DNA of 24,181 bases, taken from NCBI GenBank assembly GCA_002395805.1, contig DGVB01000038.1, forward strand, positions 1 to 24,181. Reading direction: 5' to 3'. Source of the stretch: Bacteroidales bacterium UBA4295. GTDB taxonomy: Bacteria; Bacteroidota; Bacteroidia; Bacteroidales; Paludibacteraceae. The notes under the pieces were generated by a model. That model searched no databases, was not told the DNA's origin, and saw only the letters and a program-made list of their open reading frames with translations. Made by a program: the position numbers and the translations under genes. This document shows, one piece after another, positions 13,966-23,541 of this stretch (within the stretch, counting starts at the first letter, position 1; the number at the start of each line of letters is the position of its first letter).

Positions 13966-13986
13966 TTAGTTTGTTTTACAAACTAA
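13966..13986. repeat. AT-rich perfect palindrome beside parS
   Basis: TTAGTTTGT (13966-13974), a TTT loop, then ACAAACTAA (13978-13986): 9 bp perfect, 7 bases from the parS-like site and 10 bases from the mnmG stop. It has no U tract and low GC, so it is a poor terminator. It could be an operator, or a transcript 3' end structure. Confidence 0.65.
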
Positions 13987-13996
13987 AACCATTCTT

Positions 13997-15862
13997 TTAT
14001 CGCCCCATTAGTACTAATAATACACTAATATCATTAGGACTTACACCTGGTATGCGCTGCGCTTCTCCGATAGAGCGTGGGCGGATTCTACTTAACTTCT
14101 GGCGTGCTTCGGTACTTAGACTCTGCACTTCGTCGTAATTGAAGGTCTCCGGTATTCGAATCTGTTCCAGACGTTGTAATTTGGCAGCCTCCTGCTGCTC
14201 TCGTTTAATATACCCTGCGTACTTGATCTGAATCTCGCAACTCTCTACGATTTCATCGGATAGATTCGCTATCTTGTTCTTCAACTCCGGTACTACTTCT
14301 GCCAGTGTCTTGATCCCTATCTGCGGACGCAGTACCAGATCGCTGATCTTGCATCCTTCGTGCAGTGCACTGCTGCCTATGCTTTCCAGCCATCCGTCGA
14401 TAGTCCCTTTCCGTACTGTCGTTTGCTGCATATATCCGATGAAATCGGCACAACTTGTTTCTTTCTGCTGTAGCAGTTCGTACCGGTATCCGTCTGCTAA
14501 CCCCATCTCGTAACTACGCTTCGTCAGCCGCTCATCCGCGTTATCCTGGCGCAATAGGATCCGGTACTCGGCTCTCGAAGTGAACATACGATAAGGTTCA
14601 TCCACTCCTTTGTTGACCAGGTCGTCTATCAGCACACCGATGTAACTCTCGTCTCTACCCATGGTAAAAGGAACACCGCCGTGGATATTAATATGAGCGT
14701 TCACTCCGGCTACCAAACCCTGACCTGCTGCCTCCTCATAGCCCGTCGTACCGTTGATCTGTCCGGCGAAAAACAGATTTCTAATCTGTTTTGTCTCTAA
14801 TGTATGGTGCAGTTGGGTGGGGTCGAAGAAATCATACTCGATCGCGTACCCGGGCCTGTACATCACCACATCTTCCAGACCCTTGATAGTCTTCAATCCG
14901 GCTAACTGCACCTGCCATGGCAGACTGCTGGAGAAACCGTTAACGTAATACTCATTGCTGTCTACTCCTTCCGGCTCCAGAAAAATCTGGTGTGCCTCTT
15001 TGTCGGCAAAAGTAACAATCTTGGTCTCTATACTCGGACAATAACGAGGTCCGATACTCTTGATTTGTCCGTTGAAAAGGGGAGAATCTGCTAATCCCGC
15101 GCGCAGCGCTTCGTGTGTCTGCGGATTCGTATAGGTAATCCAGCAGGGCATCTGTTTCAATTCCCTTTGTACGTTATCCAGGTAGGAGAACCGGTGCCAG
15201 CTGTTATCTCCGTCCTGCCGGACCAGTTCGTTGAAATGGATGGATCGGGCATCTATACGAGCCGGTGTACCGGTTTTCATGCGGTCGGCTTTGAATCCCA
15301 GTTCTACCAGTTGTTCGGTAATACCGTACGAGGCGGGTTCGGAGATCCGGCCTCCTTTGATCTGGGTCCTGCCGCAGTGCATCAGTCCGTTCAGGAATGT
15401 ACCATTGGTCAGCACCACTGCTTCGCTACTCATCTCGATGCCTAAAGCGGTCTTCACACCGCATACCTTATTATCTTTGATAATAAGAGATGTCACTATA
15501 TCCTGCCATAGATAGAGGTTTTCGGTATGAGACAGCACCTTGATCCATTCTTCTATAAACCGCTTTCGGTCGCTTTGGCTACGGGGACTCCACATAGCCG
15601 GACCCTTGCTTTGGTTCAGCATCCGGAACTGGATAGCACTCCTGTCGGTTACAATCCCCATCTGTCCTCCCAGCGCGTCTATCTCCCGCACAATCTGACC
15701 TTTCGCGATACCTCCTACCGCGGGATTGCAACTCATCTGCGCAATCTTATTCATGTCCATCGTGATGAGGAGCGTCTTGCTACCCATCCGGGCTGCAGCA
15801 CTGGCGGCTTCGCATCCGGCATGGCCGGCGCCTACTACTATGACATCGTATTTGAAATTCAT
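13997..15862 (-). CDS. mnmG: tRNA uridine-5-carboxymethylaminomethyl modification enzyme MnmG
   Basis: 621 residues from the ATG at 15860-15862; a longer open frame to a TTG at 15904 lies inside the upstream gene. FAD-binding partner of MnmE, making cmnm5U34 on wobble uridines. Seen: the FAD motif [10 protein letters not shown] (11-20), [36 protein letters not shown], and [17 protein letters not shown]. The C-terminal [17 protein letters not shown] followed by [13 protein letters not shown] is the MnmE/tRNA-contacting tail. The start codon overlaps the stop of the YraN-family gene (ATGA). MnmE is not in the window. Confidence 0.96.
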   Translation of the reverse strand: MNFKYDVIVVGAGHAGCEAASAAARMGSKTLLITMDMNKIAQMSCNPAVGGIAKGQIVREIDALGGQMGIVTDRSAIQFRMLNQSKGPAMWSPRSQSDRKRFIEEWIKVLSHTENLYLWQDIVTSLIIKDNKVCGVKTALGIEMSSEAVVLTNGTFLNGLMHCGRTQIKGGRISEPASYGITEQLVELGFKADRMKTGTPARIDARSIHFNELVRQDGDNSWHRFSYLDNVQRELKQMPCWITYTNPQTHEALRAGLADSPLFNGQIKSIGPRYCPSIETKIVTFADKEAHQIFLEPEGVDSNEYYVNGFSSSLPWQVQLAGLKTIKGLEDVVMYRPGYAIEYDFFDPTQLHHTLETKQIRNLFFAGQINGTTGYEEAAGQGLVAGVNAHINIHGGVPFTMGRDESYIGVLIDDLVNKGVDEPYRMFTSRAEYRILLRQDNADERLTKRSYEMGLADGYRYELLQQKETSCADFIGYMQQTTVRKGTIDGWLESIGSSALHEGCKISDLVLRPQIGIKTLAEVVPELKNKIANLSDEIVESCEIQIKYAGYIKREQQEAAKLQRLEQIRIPETFNYDEVQSLSTEARQKLSRIRPRSIGEAQRIPGVSPNDISVLLVLMGR

Positions 15863-16308
15863 TTTTTCTTTCCTATTGTTTTGCCGCGGTGACTCCATTG
15901 CCAACTACCGGTGAAACTGCCGGAGGTAATAGTTCTCGTTCTGGGCTGAAATGCGTTCTCCAGATGGTTCCGATAAGTGATTTCATTATTCTCGGGATTC
16001 ACCAGTATGCCAATAATATCGAACCGCGGCATTTTTTCTATTTTTCTATATTTGATATACGCATTGGCGGCAACTGTCATCCTGCGTTTTTTATCTTCGT
16101 CTACATACTCTTCCGGCATCTTACCGCCATAGGTGGTAGTCCGTGCTTTTACTTCTGCAAACACAATCTCTTTCTTGTTTTCTGCTATCAGATCCACCTC
16201 CAGATGTCCCATCCGCCAGTTATGCTCCACGATGCGGAAACCTTTCTGCTCCAGCATTTTTGCGGCTTCTGTCTCTCCGATAATTCCTATAGGGTCTGTA
16301 ACAAACAT
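15859..16308 (-). CDS. YraN family (UPF0102) endonuclease-like protein
   Basis: 149 residues from the ATG at 16306-16308. An upstream ATG at 16342-16344 would overlap rodA by 29 bases and add residues not seen in the family. The body follows the YraN pattern: [22 protein letters not shown], then the restriction-endonuclease-like core [21 protein letters not shown] with the E...D...ExK acidic/lysine set, then [16 protein letters not shown] and RFDIIGI. The fold suggests a nuclease, but the role of the family is unsettled. It lies 7 bases after rodA, and its TGA overlaps the ATG of mnmG. Confidence 0.88.
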   Translation of the reverse strand: MFVTDPIGIIGETEAAKMLEQKGFRIVEHNWRMGHLEVDLIAENKKEIVFAEVKARTTTYGGKMPEEYVDEDKKRRMTVAANAYIKYRKIEKMPRFDIIGILVNPENNEITYRNHLENAFQPRTRTITSGSFTGSWQWSHRGKTIGKKK

Positions 16309-16315
16309 ATTATTT

Positions 16316-17779
16316 CTATCTAAGTTGTTCCATACGCGCGGCATCTAACCGAAGCAGGATGAATAACAATAATGTAAATCCCCATAGCGAACTGCCTCCG
16401 TAGCTGAAAAAAGGCAGCGGGATACCGATCACCGGCAGCAATCCTAATACCATACCTACGTTGATCGTCAGATGGAAAAGGAAGATACTGGCTACGGCAT
16501 AGGCATAGATCTGGGTGGATATATTGCGTTGCCGCTCGGCGATTTCAATCAGTCTTAGGATAAAGAACAGATATACCAGCAGTACCCCTATGGAACCCAC
16601 AAATCCCCATTCCTCACCTACGGTGCAGAAGATAAAATCGGTATCTTGCTCCGGCACGAACTGCAGTTTCGTTTGTGTGCCGTTCAAGTATCCTTTGCCG
16701 AAGAACCGTCCGGAACCGATGGCAATACGTGCCTGATTGACGTTGTACCCTGCGCCCGCAGGATCTTCTTTCATACCCAAAAGCACTTCGATACGAATCC
16801 GTTGGTGCGGCTGTAGCACTTTCTGGAATACAAAATCGCAGGCATGGGTGTAACCGATGCAGAATAGTGTGAATACCGCTACTATCAACAGCATATATTT
16901 GCGCCAATAGAGGCTGACGAAGATATTATACACCACCAGTGCTATCACAATACCCATAGAAACCCATTCGAACGGCACGCTTACCCATATATTCACAATC
17001 AGGCATATGCCATAGATTAGCGCCACGCTCCCTGTCAAGATGAGCGCCTGCCACCTCATCCTGTGTTCTTTGCATATGAAATAAATCTCCACGGCGCTCA
17101 GCAGCAGCATACAACTCAGTATACCTGCGCTGCCGGTGCCTAACGGTATAGCCGTGCTTCCCCATCGGATGCTGATGATAAATAGCGCTACGGCCGCGAC
17201 GCCCATCCATAATACGTATCCGCTCATTCCCTGACGGTAGAAAACCAGCAGGAAAGCAGCGAAGACGAGGGCTGAACCGGTCTCTTTTTGCAGCACCATG
17301 ATGATGAGTGCCGGTACTCCGATAAGCGCAAAAGGTACGATGAGATCGCGCCATGTGCGTATTTTATAGTCATACCGACCCATGTATTTGGCGATGGCTA
17401 AAGCTACGACGCATTTGGCGAACTCCGCCGGCTGCAGACTCACCGGACCAAGCGAGATCCAGGACATGGAGCCTTTTATATCATGCGCTAAGAACGGCGT
17501 GACAAGCAACAACAGCAGCATTGCGCCATAGGCGAAATAGGCCAGGACGTCGTAGGTCTTGTAGTCGATCAGTAGCAATATAATTCCCAATACGACCGAT
17601 CCCATGATCCATACGAACTGTTTACCGGCGCGGTTGGAGAAGTCGAAGATGCTCGTTTGGTCAAACGTATAACTGGCTCCGTAGATATTCAGCCACCCGA
17701 AGAAGACCAACAGGAGAAAGAGTCCGATGGTCACCCAGTCTACATGCTGTAATATGTTACCATTTCTTGACGCTCTCAT
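16316..17779 (-). CDS. rodA: Rod shape-determining glycosyltransferase RodA (SEDS)
   Basis: 487 residues, a polytopic inner-membrane protein. SEDS-family peptidoglycan polymerase that works with PBP2 in lateral wall growth. Seen: LQPAEFAK (115-122), LQKETGSAL (163-171), the extracytoplasmic loop with FVPEQDTDFIF (374-384) holding the catalytic aspartate region, and FFSYGGSSL (457-465). It is about 115 residues longer than E. coli RodA. The extra length falls at about 185-310 and holds additional hydrophobic segments, a layout I associate with Bacteroidota homologs. Its ATG overlaps the end of mrdA by 23 bases, which suggests tight coupling of the polymerase and transpeptidase. Confidence 0.95.
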   Translation of the reverse strand: MRASRNGNILQHVDWVTIGLFLLLVFFGWLNIYGASYTFDQTSIFDFSNRAGKQFVWIMGSVVLGIILLLIDYKTYDVLAYFAYGAMLLLLLVTPFLAHDIKGSMSWISLGPVSLQPAEFAKCVVALAIAKYMGRYDYKIRTWRDLIVPFALIGVPALIIMVLQKETGSALVFAAFLLVFYRQGMSGYVLWMGVAAVALFIISIRWGSTAIPLGTGSAGILSCMLLLSAVEIYFICKEHRMRWQALILTGSVALIYGICLIVNIWVSVPFEWVSMGIVIALVVYNIFVSLYWRKYMLLIVAVFTLFCIGYTHACDFVFQKVLQPHQRIRIEVLLGMKEDPAGAGYNVNQARIAIGSGRFFGKGYLNGTQTKLQFVPEQDTDFIFCTVGEEWGFVGSIGVLLVYLFFILRLIEIAERQRNISTQIYAYAVASIFLFHLTINVGMVLGLLPVIGIPLPFFSYGGSSLWGFTLLLFILLRLDAARMEQLR

Positions 17780-19595
17780 TCAGTACTGCATTTCCTATAC
17801 GGTTTCTTAAATCTTTGCGTTTCACTTCGCCGGTCAGGTATTGCTCCATCATCATGCTGGCTATAGGGGCTGCCCAGGTAGCACCGAAACCTGCGTTCTC
17901 AACGACTACTGCTACGGCTATCTGCGGATTTTCCACCGGGGCGAAACCGATGAAGATAGCGTGGTCGCGACCGTGAGAGTTCTGAGCCGTTCCGGTTTTG
18001 CCGGCCATATGCAGACTGTCGATGGCGAAATGCCGACCGGTACCAAAGACCATCACGCGGTGCATACCGTCTTTGACTACCTCAAAATGTCTCTTGTCTA
18101 TGGCCAGATTGTGCCGATGAATCCGCATGGAATCGTTCTTGTTCAGATGCGGGGAGATATAATATCCGTCATTGGCGATAGTCGCTGCCTGGTTTGCTAA
18201 CTGCAGCGGAGTAGCCAGTATCTCACCCTGTCCGATACTGAGCGAGCGGATTGTGATAGCCTTCCATCCCGTCTTGCCGAAGCATTTGTCGAAATACTGG
18301 GAAGTGGGGATGTTTCCTGCCGCTTGGTCTGTGATATCTGTGTCTGTAAATTTTTGTCCCATACCGAAGGACATCACATCCTCCCGCCATAGCTCATAGC
18401 GTTTCTTGAAAGTCTCGTTGTTGTCCCCGTATCCGTTTTTCTGCAGCATATCCCGGAAAGCTGCCCAGAAATAGGGGTTGCAACTCTGTTCGATAGCTCT
18501 GTCCAATGCTACGGGTGAACCGTGATGGTGGGTGCATTTGATAGGAGTGCTCCCGGGACCGGAGCATGGATAAAGCGTCTGCGGAGTGATAGCATCTTCC
18601 TGCAGACAAACCAGCGCCTGAATGGTCTTGAAAGTCGATCCGGGAGGGTACATGGCTTGTGTGGCGCGGTTCATCAGCGGTTTGGTCTTGTCTTGCAGCA
18701 GGGTATTGTAGTTCTTGCTCCGCTCTTTACCTACCAGCACTTTGGGATTCCATGCCGGATTGGAAACGAGAGCCAGTATCTCGCCTGTCTGAGGCTCTAT
18801 GGCTACGGCGCTGCCTATTTTACCGGCCAGCAGTTCTTCTGCCAGCATCTGCAGCCGGATGTCCAATGTCGTATAAAGGTCTGTTCCAGCGACAGCCGTC
18901 CTGTCCAACTCACCGTTCTGATAACTGCCTTGCATACGCCCGCGCGAGTCGCGCATTAGAACTTCTACGCCCTTCTCTCCGCGCAACTGACGCTCGTAGG
19001 TACGCTCCAAACCGTCGCGACCCGAGTAGTCGCCCCTGGTGTAATAATCGTCGCGGTCGATATCGTTCTGGTTCACTTCGCCTACCGAACCCAGTACATG
19101 GGCTGCGGCATTATAGGTGTAGTCGCGTAATGTGCGTTTCTGAATATGAATGCCCGGGTAGAGAAACAGTGACTCCTGTAGTGTGGCGATATCCTCTTTC
19201 TTCAGCTGACTCATGAATACCTGCGGTGTCCAGCGCGAGTATCCGCGGTTTTTGCGCTTGTCTTTGATCTCCGCCAGCCTCTCGTCGAACTCTGCCCGGC
19301 TGATCTCCAGGCATCGGCAGAAACCAACCGTGTCCCATTCTTTGTCCATGTCGCGCATGGTCATCGTGATCTCATAGATAGGCTGGTTGAAAACCAGCAA
19401 CTCACCATTGCGGTCGTAGATCAGACCGCGGGAAGGGTAGATGGTTTGTTTCACCAAGGCGTTGTTGTCCGCCTGGTCTTTGGTGGATTGATCGATTACT
19501 TGCAGGTAAAACAACCGAATTATATACACCAATACTACACCAACAGCTATGCCGCTGATCACATACCGGCGTCTATAATATTTGTCGTTAATCAT
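17757..19595 (-). CDS. mrdA: Penicillin-binding protein 2 (transpeptidase)
   Basis: 612 residues. Class B PBP, the cross-linking partner of RodA. Seen: one N-terminal membrane segment (about 11-33), the pedestal/dimerisation domain with RGLIYDRNGELL (56-67), and GSVGEVNQNDI. The transpeptidase domain carries SxxK at S320-K323 (PPGSTFKT), SxN at S371-N373 (EQSCNPYF) and KTG at 533-535 (AGKTGTAQNSHG). All three catalytic motifs are intact. The start overlaps the mreD stop as ATGA, and the end overlaps rodA. Confidence 0.96.
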   Translation of the reverse strand: MINDKYYRRRYVISGIAVGVVLVYIIRLFYLQVIDQSTKDQADNNALVKQTIYPSRGLIYDRNGELLVFNQPIYEITMTMRDMDKEWDTVGFCRCLEISRAEFDERLAEIKDKRKNRGYSRWTPQVFMSQLKKEDIATLQESLFLYPGIHIQKRTLRDYTYNAAAHVLGSVGEVNQNDIDRDDYYTRGDYSGRDGLERTYERQLRGEKGVEVLMRDSRGRMQGSYQNGELDRTAVAGTDLYTTLDIRLQMLAEELLAGKIGSAVAIEPQTGEILALVSNPAWNPKVLVGKERSKNYNTLLQDKTKPLMNRATQAMYPPGSTFKTIQALVCLQEDAITPQTLYPCSGPGSTPIKCTHHHGSPVALDRAIEQSCNPYFWAAFRDMLQKNGYGDNNETFKKRYELWREDVMSFGMGQKFTDTDITDQAAGNIPTSQYFDKCFGKTGWKAITIRSLSIGQGEILATPLQLANQAATIANDGYYISPHLNKNDSMRIHRHNLAIDKRHFEVVKDGMHRVMVFGTGRHFAIDSLHMAGKTGTAQNSHGRDHAIFIGFAPVENPQIAVAVVVENAGFGATWAAPIASMMMEQYLTGEVKRKDLRNRIGNAVLNESVKKW

Positions 19596-20086
19596 CTGTA
19601 TCTCAGGGCGTTATAGCCTATTATGATAAGGATTGTTATCGTGCTGCTTACTATCGTTTCTAGTGCTACGAAACCTATGTGATGCCAACTCCAGGCGGCG
19701 AGCATGAATACGCTTAGATGATGAATCACTACCAGTATCACCACATATTTAATTAATGCTTCCATACCTATGGTATGGAGATTGATCTGTTCGTTGAGGC
19801 GGTCTTTGTCGCTCACGATGGCGCCTATCAGATAGGGCCGGATGAACATCACTAAGATACATGCCGCGGTATGAACGCCTAACGAATTGCAGAATATATC
19901 CATGACGATACCGGCTGCGGCGCCTATAATCATGTCTATATTGTGCGGCAAAGTGATCGGCATCATCAGCAGGCAGAGCACATAGATATAGGGATGGCAC
20001 ACACCTACCAGTTGCAACTGGTCGAAGAGCAGCACCTGCAGTGCCATCACCAGAATGTATCGTCCTATTTGCTTAGTCCATTCCAT
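19592..20086 (-). CDS. mreD: Rod shape-determining protein MreD
   Basis: 164 residues, almost entirely membrane segments (about five), with short loops and no catalytic motif, as expected for MreD. Recognised by size, hydrophobicity and position. Features in keeping are the LFDQLQLVGVCHPYIYVLCLLMMPI stretch and the GIVMDIFCNSLGVHTAACI block, which resembles the MreD G...D...G.H...... pattern. It links MreC to the RodA/PBP2 complex at the inner membrane. It overlaps mreC by 14 bases and mrdA by an ATGA. Confidence 0.92.
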   Translation of the reverse strand: MEWTKQIGRYILVMALQVLLFDQLQLVGVCHPYIYVLCLLMMPITLPHNIDMIIGAAAGIVMDIFCNSLGVHTAACILVMFIRPYLIGAIVSDKDRLNEQINLHTIGMEALIKYVVILVVIHHLSVFMLAAWSWHHIGFVALETIVSSTITILIIIGYNALRYR

Positions 20087-20864
20087 TTTCTAACTCCTCC
20101 AGCTCTGCCTGAGCGCCGTTTTGTACCACTTCCACGTATTTCAACCGCTTGAAATTCGTATTCAGCCGCACCCGGATTGTGTAATAGGAATCGCCGGGCT
20201 TCAAGACGCTGTTTTCTACGATTCCAACGGGGATTCCTTCCGGGAAGACGGGACTCAAACCGCTTGTTATTATCGTGTCTCCCGGGTTCACTACCATGTG
20301 AGCCGCTACGTCTGTCAGCAATGCGAAGCGGCTGTCTTTGCCGTCCCATTGCAGCGTGCCGATATAGTCGTTTTTAGCGAACCGGCAACTGAGGTTCGTA
20401 TGCGTGTTGATGATAGGCAGCACCACGCTGTAGTTGCGTCCTACCGTCCGTACGATACCTACTGCGCCGTCTTCGTTGCGGATGCCTTGCCCGCGATAGA
20501 TACCGTCTTTGCTCCCTCGGTTGATCGTCAGGTAATTATGCAGCCGGTCTGTCGTCATCTGTACCACTTTGGCGGGCACATAGTGAATAGCATCACCCGT
20601 TTGAGCCGAATCCATCGAACTAATCCGGTTCCTCAGCGCTGCATTTTCGGCGGCTAACTGCTCGTTCTGATGACGCAGACTGAAATACGATGTGATCTCG
20701 CTGATCTGCTCGTGCTGCCAGGCTACCGCATCGTTCGCCGTGCTCATCAGGCTGCTGCGCGGATAGACATTATTCCAACTCAGCAACATAAACGCAGCAA
20801 CTTCCAAGGCGATGAACACAAGGAAGTTGCTATAACGCACCAGTATCTTCAGCAAGGTTTGCAT
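20073..20864 (-). CDS. mreC: Rod shape-determining protein MreC
   Basis: 263 residues. An N-terminal membrane anchor (about 12-30, SNFLVFIALEVAAFMLLSW), a coiled coil (about 47-88, WQHEQISEITSYFSLRHQNE then ENAALRNRI), and a periplasmic beta-rich domain with YVPAKVVQMTT, LTINRGSKDGIYRGQGI, CRFAKNDYIGTLQWDG and PGDTIITSGLSPVFPEGIPVGIV. Family role: a bitopic scaffold that activates PBP2/RodA. The last gene-end stretch is acidic (ELEELENGMD). It begins immediately after mreB with no gap and overlaps mreD by 14 bases. Confidence 0.95.
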   Translation of the reverse strand: MQTLLKILVRYSNFLVFIALEVAAFMLLSWNNVYPRSSLMSTANDAVAWQHEQISEITSYFSLRHQNEQLAAENAALRNRISSMDSAQTGDAIHYVPAKVVQMTTDRLHNYLTINRGSKDGIYRGQGIRNEDGAVGIVRTVGRNYSVVLPIINTHTNLSCRFAKNDYIGTLQWDGKDSRFALLTDVAAHMVVNPGDTIITSGLSPVFPEGIPVGIVENSVLKPGDSYYTIRVRLNTNFKRLKYVEVVQNGAQAELEELENGMD

Positions 20865-21884
20865 TTATCGCAGCAAGAATCCGAAGTTGTTGACGTTTTT
20901 CAGTGCTACGCCTGTTCCGTGAGCTACCGAGTGCAGAGGATCGTCTGCTACGTGGAACTGAATGGTGATTTTGTCCGTCAGTCGTTTTGCCAGACCGTGC
21001 AGCAATGCGCCACCGCCGGTCAGGTAGATACCTCTCTTGACGATATCGGAGTACAACTCCGGCGGAGTGGACTCCAGCGCCTGAAGAATAGCACCCTCTA
21101 TCTTGCTCACGCTCTTCTCCAGACAGTGAGCGATCTCCTGGTAACTAACCGGTACCGACATCGGCAGAGCTGTCACTTTGTTGGGACCTACCACTACGAA
21201 ATCTTCTGGTGCATCCTCCAGCTCCGGCAGGGCGGAACCTACCTGAATCTTAATTCGCTCTGCGGTCGGTTCGTCGATACGCAGGTTATGCATACGACCC
21301 ATGTATTCGATGATATCCTGGTTGAAATCGTCGCCTGCAATCTTGATTGATTTGTTGGAGACGATACCGCCCAGCGAGATAACAGCAATCTCCGTCGTTC
21401 CGCCGCCTATATCTACGATCATACATCCCTCCGGACTCTCTACATCCAGACCGATACCGATAGCGGCTGCCATCGGCTCGTAGATCATATATACATCGCG
21501 TCCTCCGGCGTGCTCCGAACTGTCGCGTACGGCACGAATCTCCACTTCCGTTGAACCCGAAGGAATACAAATTACCATACGGATAGACGGAGAGAACAAG
21601 CGGGCTTGCTTCGGGATCATCTTGATCATACCGCGAATCATCATCTCGCATGCGTAGAAATCAGCGATCACACCGTCGCGCAACGGGCGCACCGTACGAA
21701 TCATACTGCCGCCTTTACCGATCATCTGTTGGGCCTTGCGGCCGACGGCAACCATCTTGTTGTCCGCCATCGAGATAGCTACTACCGACGGCTCGTCCAC
21801 CACGATCTTGTCATCGCACATGATGATGGTGTTCGCCGTTCCCAGGTCAATCGCAATCTCTTGTGTAAAAGAAAAAAGTCCCAT
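20865..21884 (-). CDS. mreB: Rod shape-determining protein MreB (bacterial actin)
   Basis: 339 residues, normal length. An actin-fold ATPase that forms membrane-bound filaments steering elongation. Seen: the phosphate-1 motif IDLGTANTIIMCDD (12-25), PLRDGVIADFYACEMM, the phosphate-2 motif VDIGGGTTEIAVISLGG (about 154-170), and the adenosine motif LTGGGALLHGL. GLFSFTQ at the N-terminus fits the membrane-binding region. The first gene of the long minus-strand run, with its own promoter at 21950-21980 and a leader of about 59 bases. The absence of a gap to mreC argues for one mreBCD-mrdA-rodA transcript. Confidence 0.97.
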   Translation of the reverse strand: MGLFSFTQEIAIDLGTANTIIMCDDKIVVDEPSVVAISMADNKMVAVGRKAQQMIGKGGSMIRTVRPLRDGVIADFYACEMMIRGMIKMIPKQARLFSPSIRMVICIPSGSTEVEIRAVRDSSEHAGGRDVYMIYEPMAAAIGIGLDVESPEGCMIVDIGGGTTEIAVISLGGIVSNKSIKIAGDDFNQDIIEYMGRMHNLRIDEPTAERIKIQVGSALPELEDAPEDFVVVGPNKVTALPMSVPVSYQEIAHCLEKSVSKIEGAILQALESTPPELYSDIVKRGIYLTGGGALLHGLAKRLTDKITIQFHVADDPLHSVAHGTGVALKNVNNFGFLLR

Positions 21885-21949
21885 ATTTTTATGTATTAAT
21901 TATTGTCGATTCTATCTGCACATATCAATGCAATATATGAAAAACAGCG

Positions 21950-21980
21950 CAAAGGTACAACTTTTTTTTTACATATGCAA
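21950..21980 (-). promoter_or_regulatory. Bacteroidota-type promoter for the mre/rod run
   Basis: On the minus strand TTG (plus 21978-21980), 20 bases including an A run, then TACCTTTG (plus 21950-21957). The -33 element is CTTG rather than TTTG. It abuts a GCGCGCGCGC tract (21981-21990). It is the only promoter-like match I found for the mre gene block. Confidence 0.62.
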
Positions 21981-21991
21981 GCGCGCGCGCC
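21981..21991. repeat. Alternating GC tract beside the mreB promoter
   Basis: GCGCGCGCGCC, an alternating purine-pyrimidine run that can adopt Z-DNA or a short self-paired stem. It lies between the end of the TPR-HTH gene and the mreB -33 element. I see no proper terminator for the TPR-HTH gene elsewhere in this 110-base gap. Confidence 0.6.
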
Positions 21992-21995
21992 ATTT

Positions 21996-23474
21996 TTAAT
22001 GAAAATTTATGCGTAGCACATATGCCCGAAGCCATGCATCGATGTCTTCTATCTGAGCGTGAACATGCTTTCGAACAATCTGGCGGCGGTGGTAGATGGT
22101 CTGTTTTTGTACGTTCAACAAAATCCCCATATCGCTGTCGGAGGCTCCGATGATAGACAAGATAGCAAACTGCATATCCGATTCGGTCAATTGCGGATAT
22201 TCGTTGCGCAAACGGCTGATGGCGCCATCCAGCGCTTCGTCCACCGACAGAATCAGTTTATCAATACTTTCTTTATTCATCGTCAACTGCTCATCGCGGT
22301 AAGTCTGTAGCCATTTCGGGAATGCCACTTCGTTGCCTCTAAGCCGCTGTAACTCAATTTCTCGAGTCAGGTTTACTTTCTGTTGCAGCCGCTCCAGAGC
22401 CAATTGCAGTTGTTGTGTGTATTTGGCTTGAAGGGCTTCGATGGCTGCATTTTGTTCGCGACGACGTTGTTGCCAATACCGCCATAAAACGATCATAAGT
22501 GTTACGGTGAGAGCCAATAGTAGCACTAAAATAACAGAAACAGTTCGTTGCCATTGCCTCTCACGCCGAGCCTCTTCCGCCAACTGTTGCTCTCGTGCTA
22601 CGTCATAATGCAGCGATAGCGCATAGGTTCTTGCGCCGGCATCCCGCTGTAGCTCTTCTATCTTGCGGTCGTATAGTTCCAATAACTCTTCATAGGCTTC
22701 ATCCGATGCCTTCTGCTGGTGCAGGATCTTGCTCTGAAAATAAGCATAACTCTGTTCAAACCAATAGGTATATGCGGAATCTTTGGGTTGCAGGTATTGT
22801 AAGTAATAGGCCGCAGAATCGGTTTGTCCGCTCGCCAGATAGATACCTATTATTTCGGCATAGCGGGTGGTCACGCCATATTGTTCTGCCAATGTGCGAC
22901 ACGCATCCAGTAGCCCGGCTTTATTGTCCGGCTCACAATATTGATAATAGTAGGCGGCGATATCTTCCGACAGCATTTTATTCCCGATGGAATCGGAAAA
23001 AACAGCTGCTTTTTGAAACCAAAAACGGGTGGAATCCATATTCCCTCCTATAATGGCATTTGTTCGGGCGATATCCCGATAAGCACAGGTTAAAAACAAC
23101 GCATCCTTTTCGGGGTCTAACATCGGGACGGATTTCTTGTAATACTCTTGCGCAATATCATAAAGCATTTCGCTCTCCGAAGTGTTGCCCAAATGAAACC
23201 AAGTAAGTCCCAATAACTGCTTCTGTCTCGCCAGATCTTCTGTTCTCAGTTCAGAAGGTTCGATCCGCAATAAAGCATCTTCCGCTTGCTTCAAATAATA
23301 GGTAGATTCCTCATAATGGCTCGCGTGATTAGAAGAGGTGCCCATCTGGTAATATTGCTCCGCCTCTTGCAGCCGTTCCGAACTCTCCGAACTCCCAAAT
23401 CGGCAACCCGGCGTCAAAAAAATCAAGCTCATCAAAGCTACTTCTCCGAACCGTACAACTGTTTTTCTGTGCAT
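21996..23474 (-). CDS. TPR-transmembrane-HTH one-component regulator
   Basis: 492 residues. An N-terminal hydrophobic stretch with a possible lipobox (LTPGC, C24), then helical TPR-like repeats (about 33-300), one transmembrane segment (about 311-333), a coiled coil (335-380) and a C-terminal helix-turn-helix (about 428-470: LTESDMQFAILSIIGASDSD then NVQKQTIYHRRQIVRK) of the LuxR/sigma-region-4 kind. The TPR part would be periplasmic and the HTH cytoplasmic. Such regulators are common in Bacteroidales and presumably signal across the membrane without phosphorelay. It diverges from the secreted-protein gene at 23626, its most likely target. It reads toward mreB. No clear TAnnTTTG promoter was found for it. 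Confidence 0.83.
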   Translation of the reverse strand: MHRKTVVRFGEVALMSLIFLTPGCRFGSSESSERLQEAEQYYQMGTSSNHASHYEESTYYLKQAEDALLRIEPSELRTEDLARQKQLLGLTWFHLGNTSESEMLYDIAQEYYKKSVPMLDPEKDALFLTCAYRDIARTNAIIGGNMDSTRFWFQKAAVFSDSIGNKMLSEDIAAYYYQYCEPDNKAGLLDACRTLAEQYGVTTRYAEIIGIYLASGQTDSAAYYLQYLQPKDSAYTYWFEQSYAYFQSKILHQQKASDEAYEELLELYDRKIEELQRDAGARTYALSLHYDVAREQQLAEEARRERQWQRTVSVILVLLLALTVTLMIVLWRYWQQRRREQNAAIEALQAKYTQQLQLALERLQQKVNLTREIELQRLRGNEVAFPKWLQTYRDEQLTMNKESIDKLILSVDEALDGAISRLRNEYPQLTESDMQFAILSIIGASDSDMGILLNVQKQTIYHRRQIVRKHVHAQIEDIDAWLRAYVLRINFH

Positions 23475-23541
23475 ATTTTATAACTATTTGTTTTTCAATA
23501 CTTTTGAAATAATGATAAAGGTTGCTCGTACAACTGCTAAA

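Noticed and set aside
15863..15904. Fourteen-codon extension of MnmG from a TTG
   Set aside because: It lies in the end of the YraN-family gene. The ATG at 15860-15862 begins exactly at the conserved FAD-binding region.
16309..16344. Longer start for the YraN-family protein
   Set aside because: It would overlap rodA by 29 bases and adds residues with no family match. The ATG at 16306-16308 leaves a normal 7-base gap.
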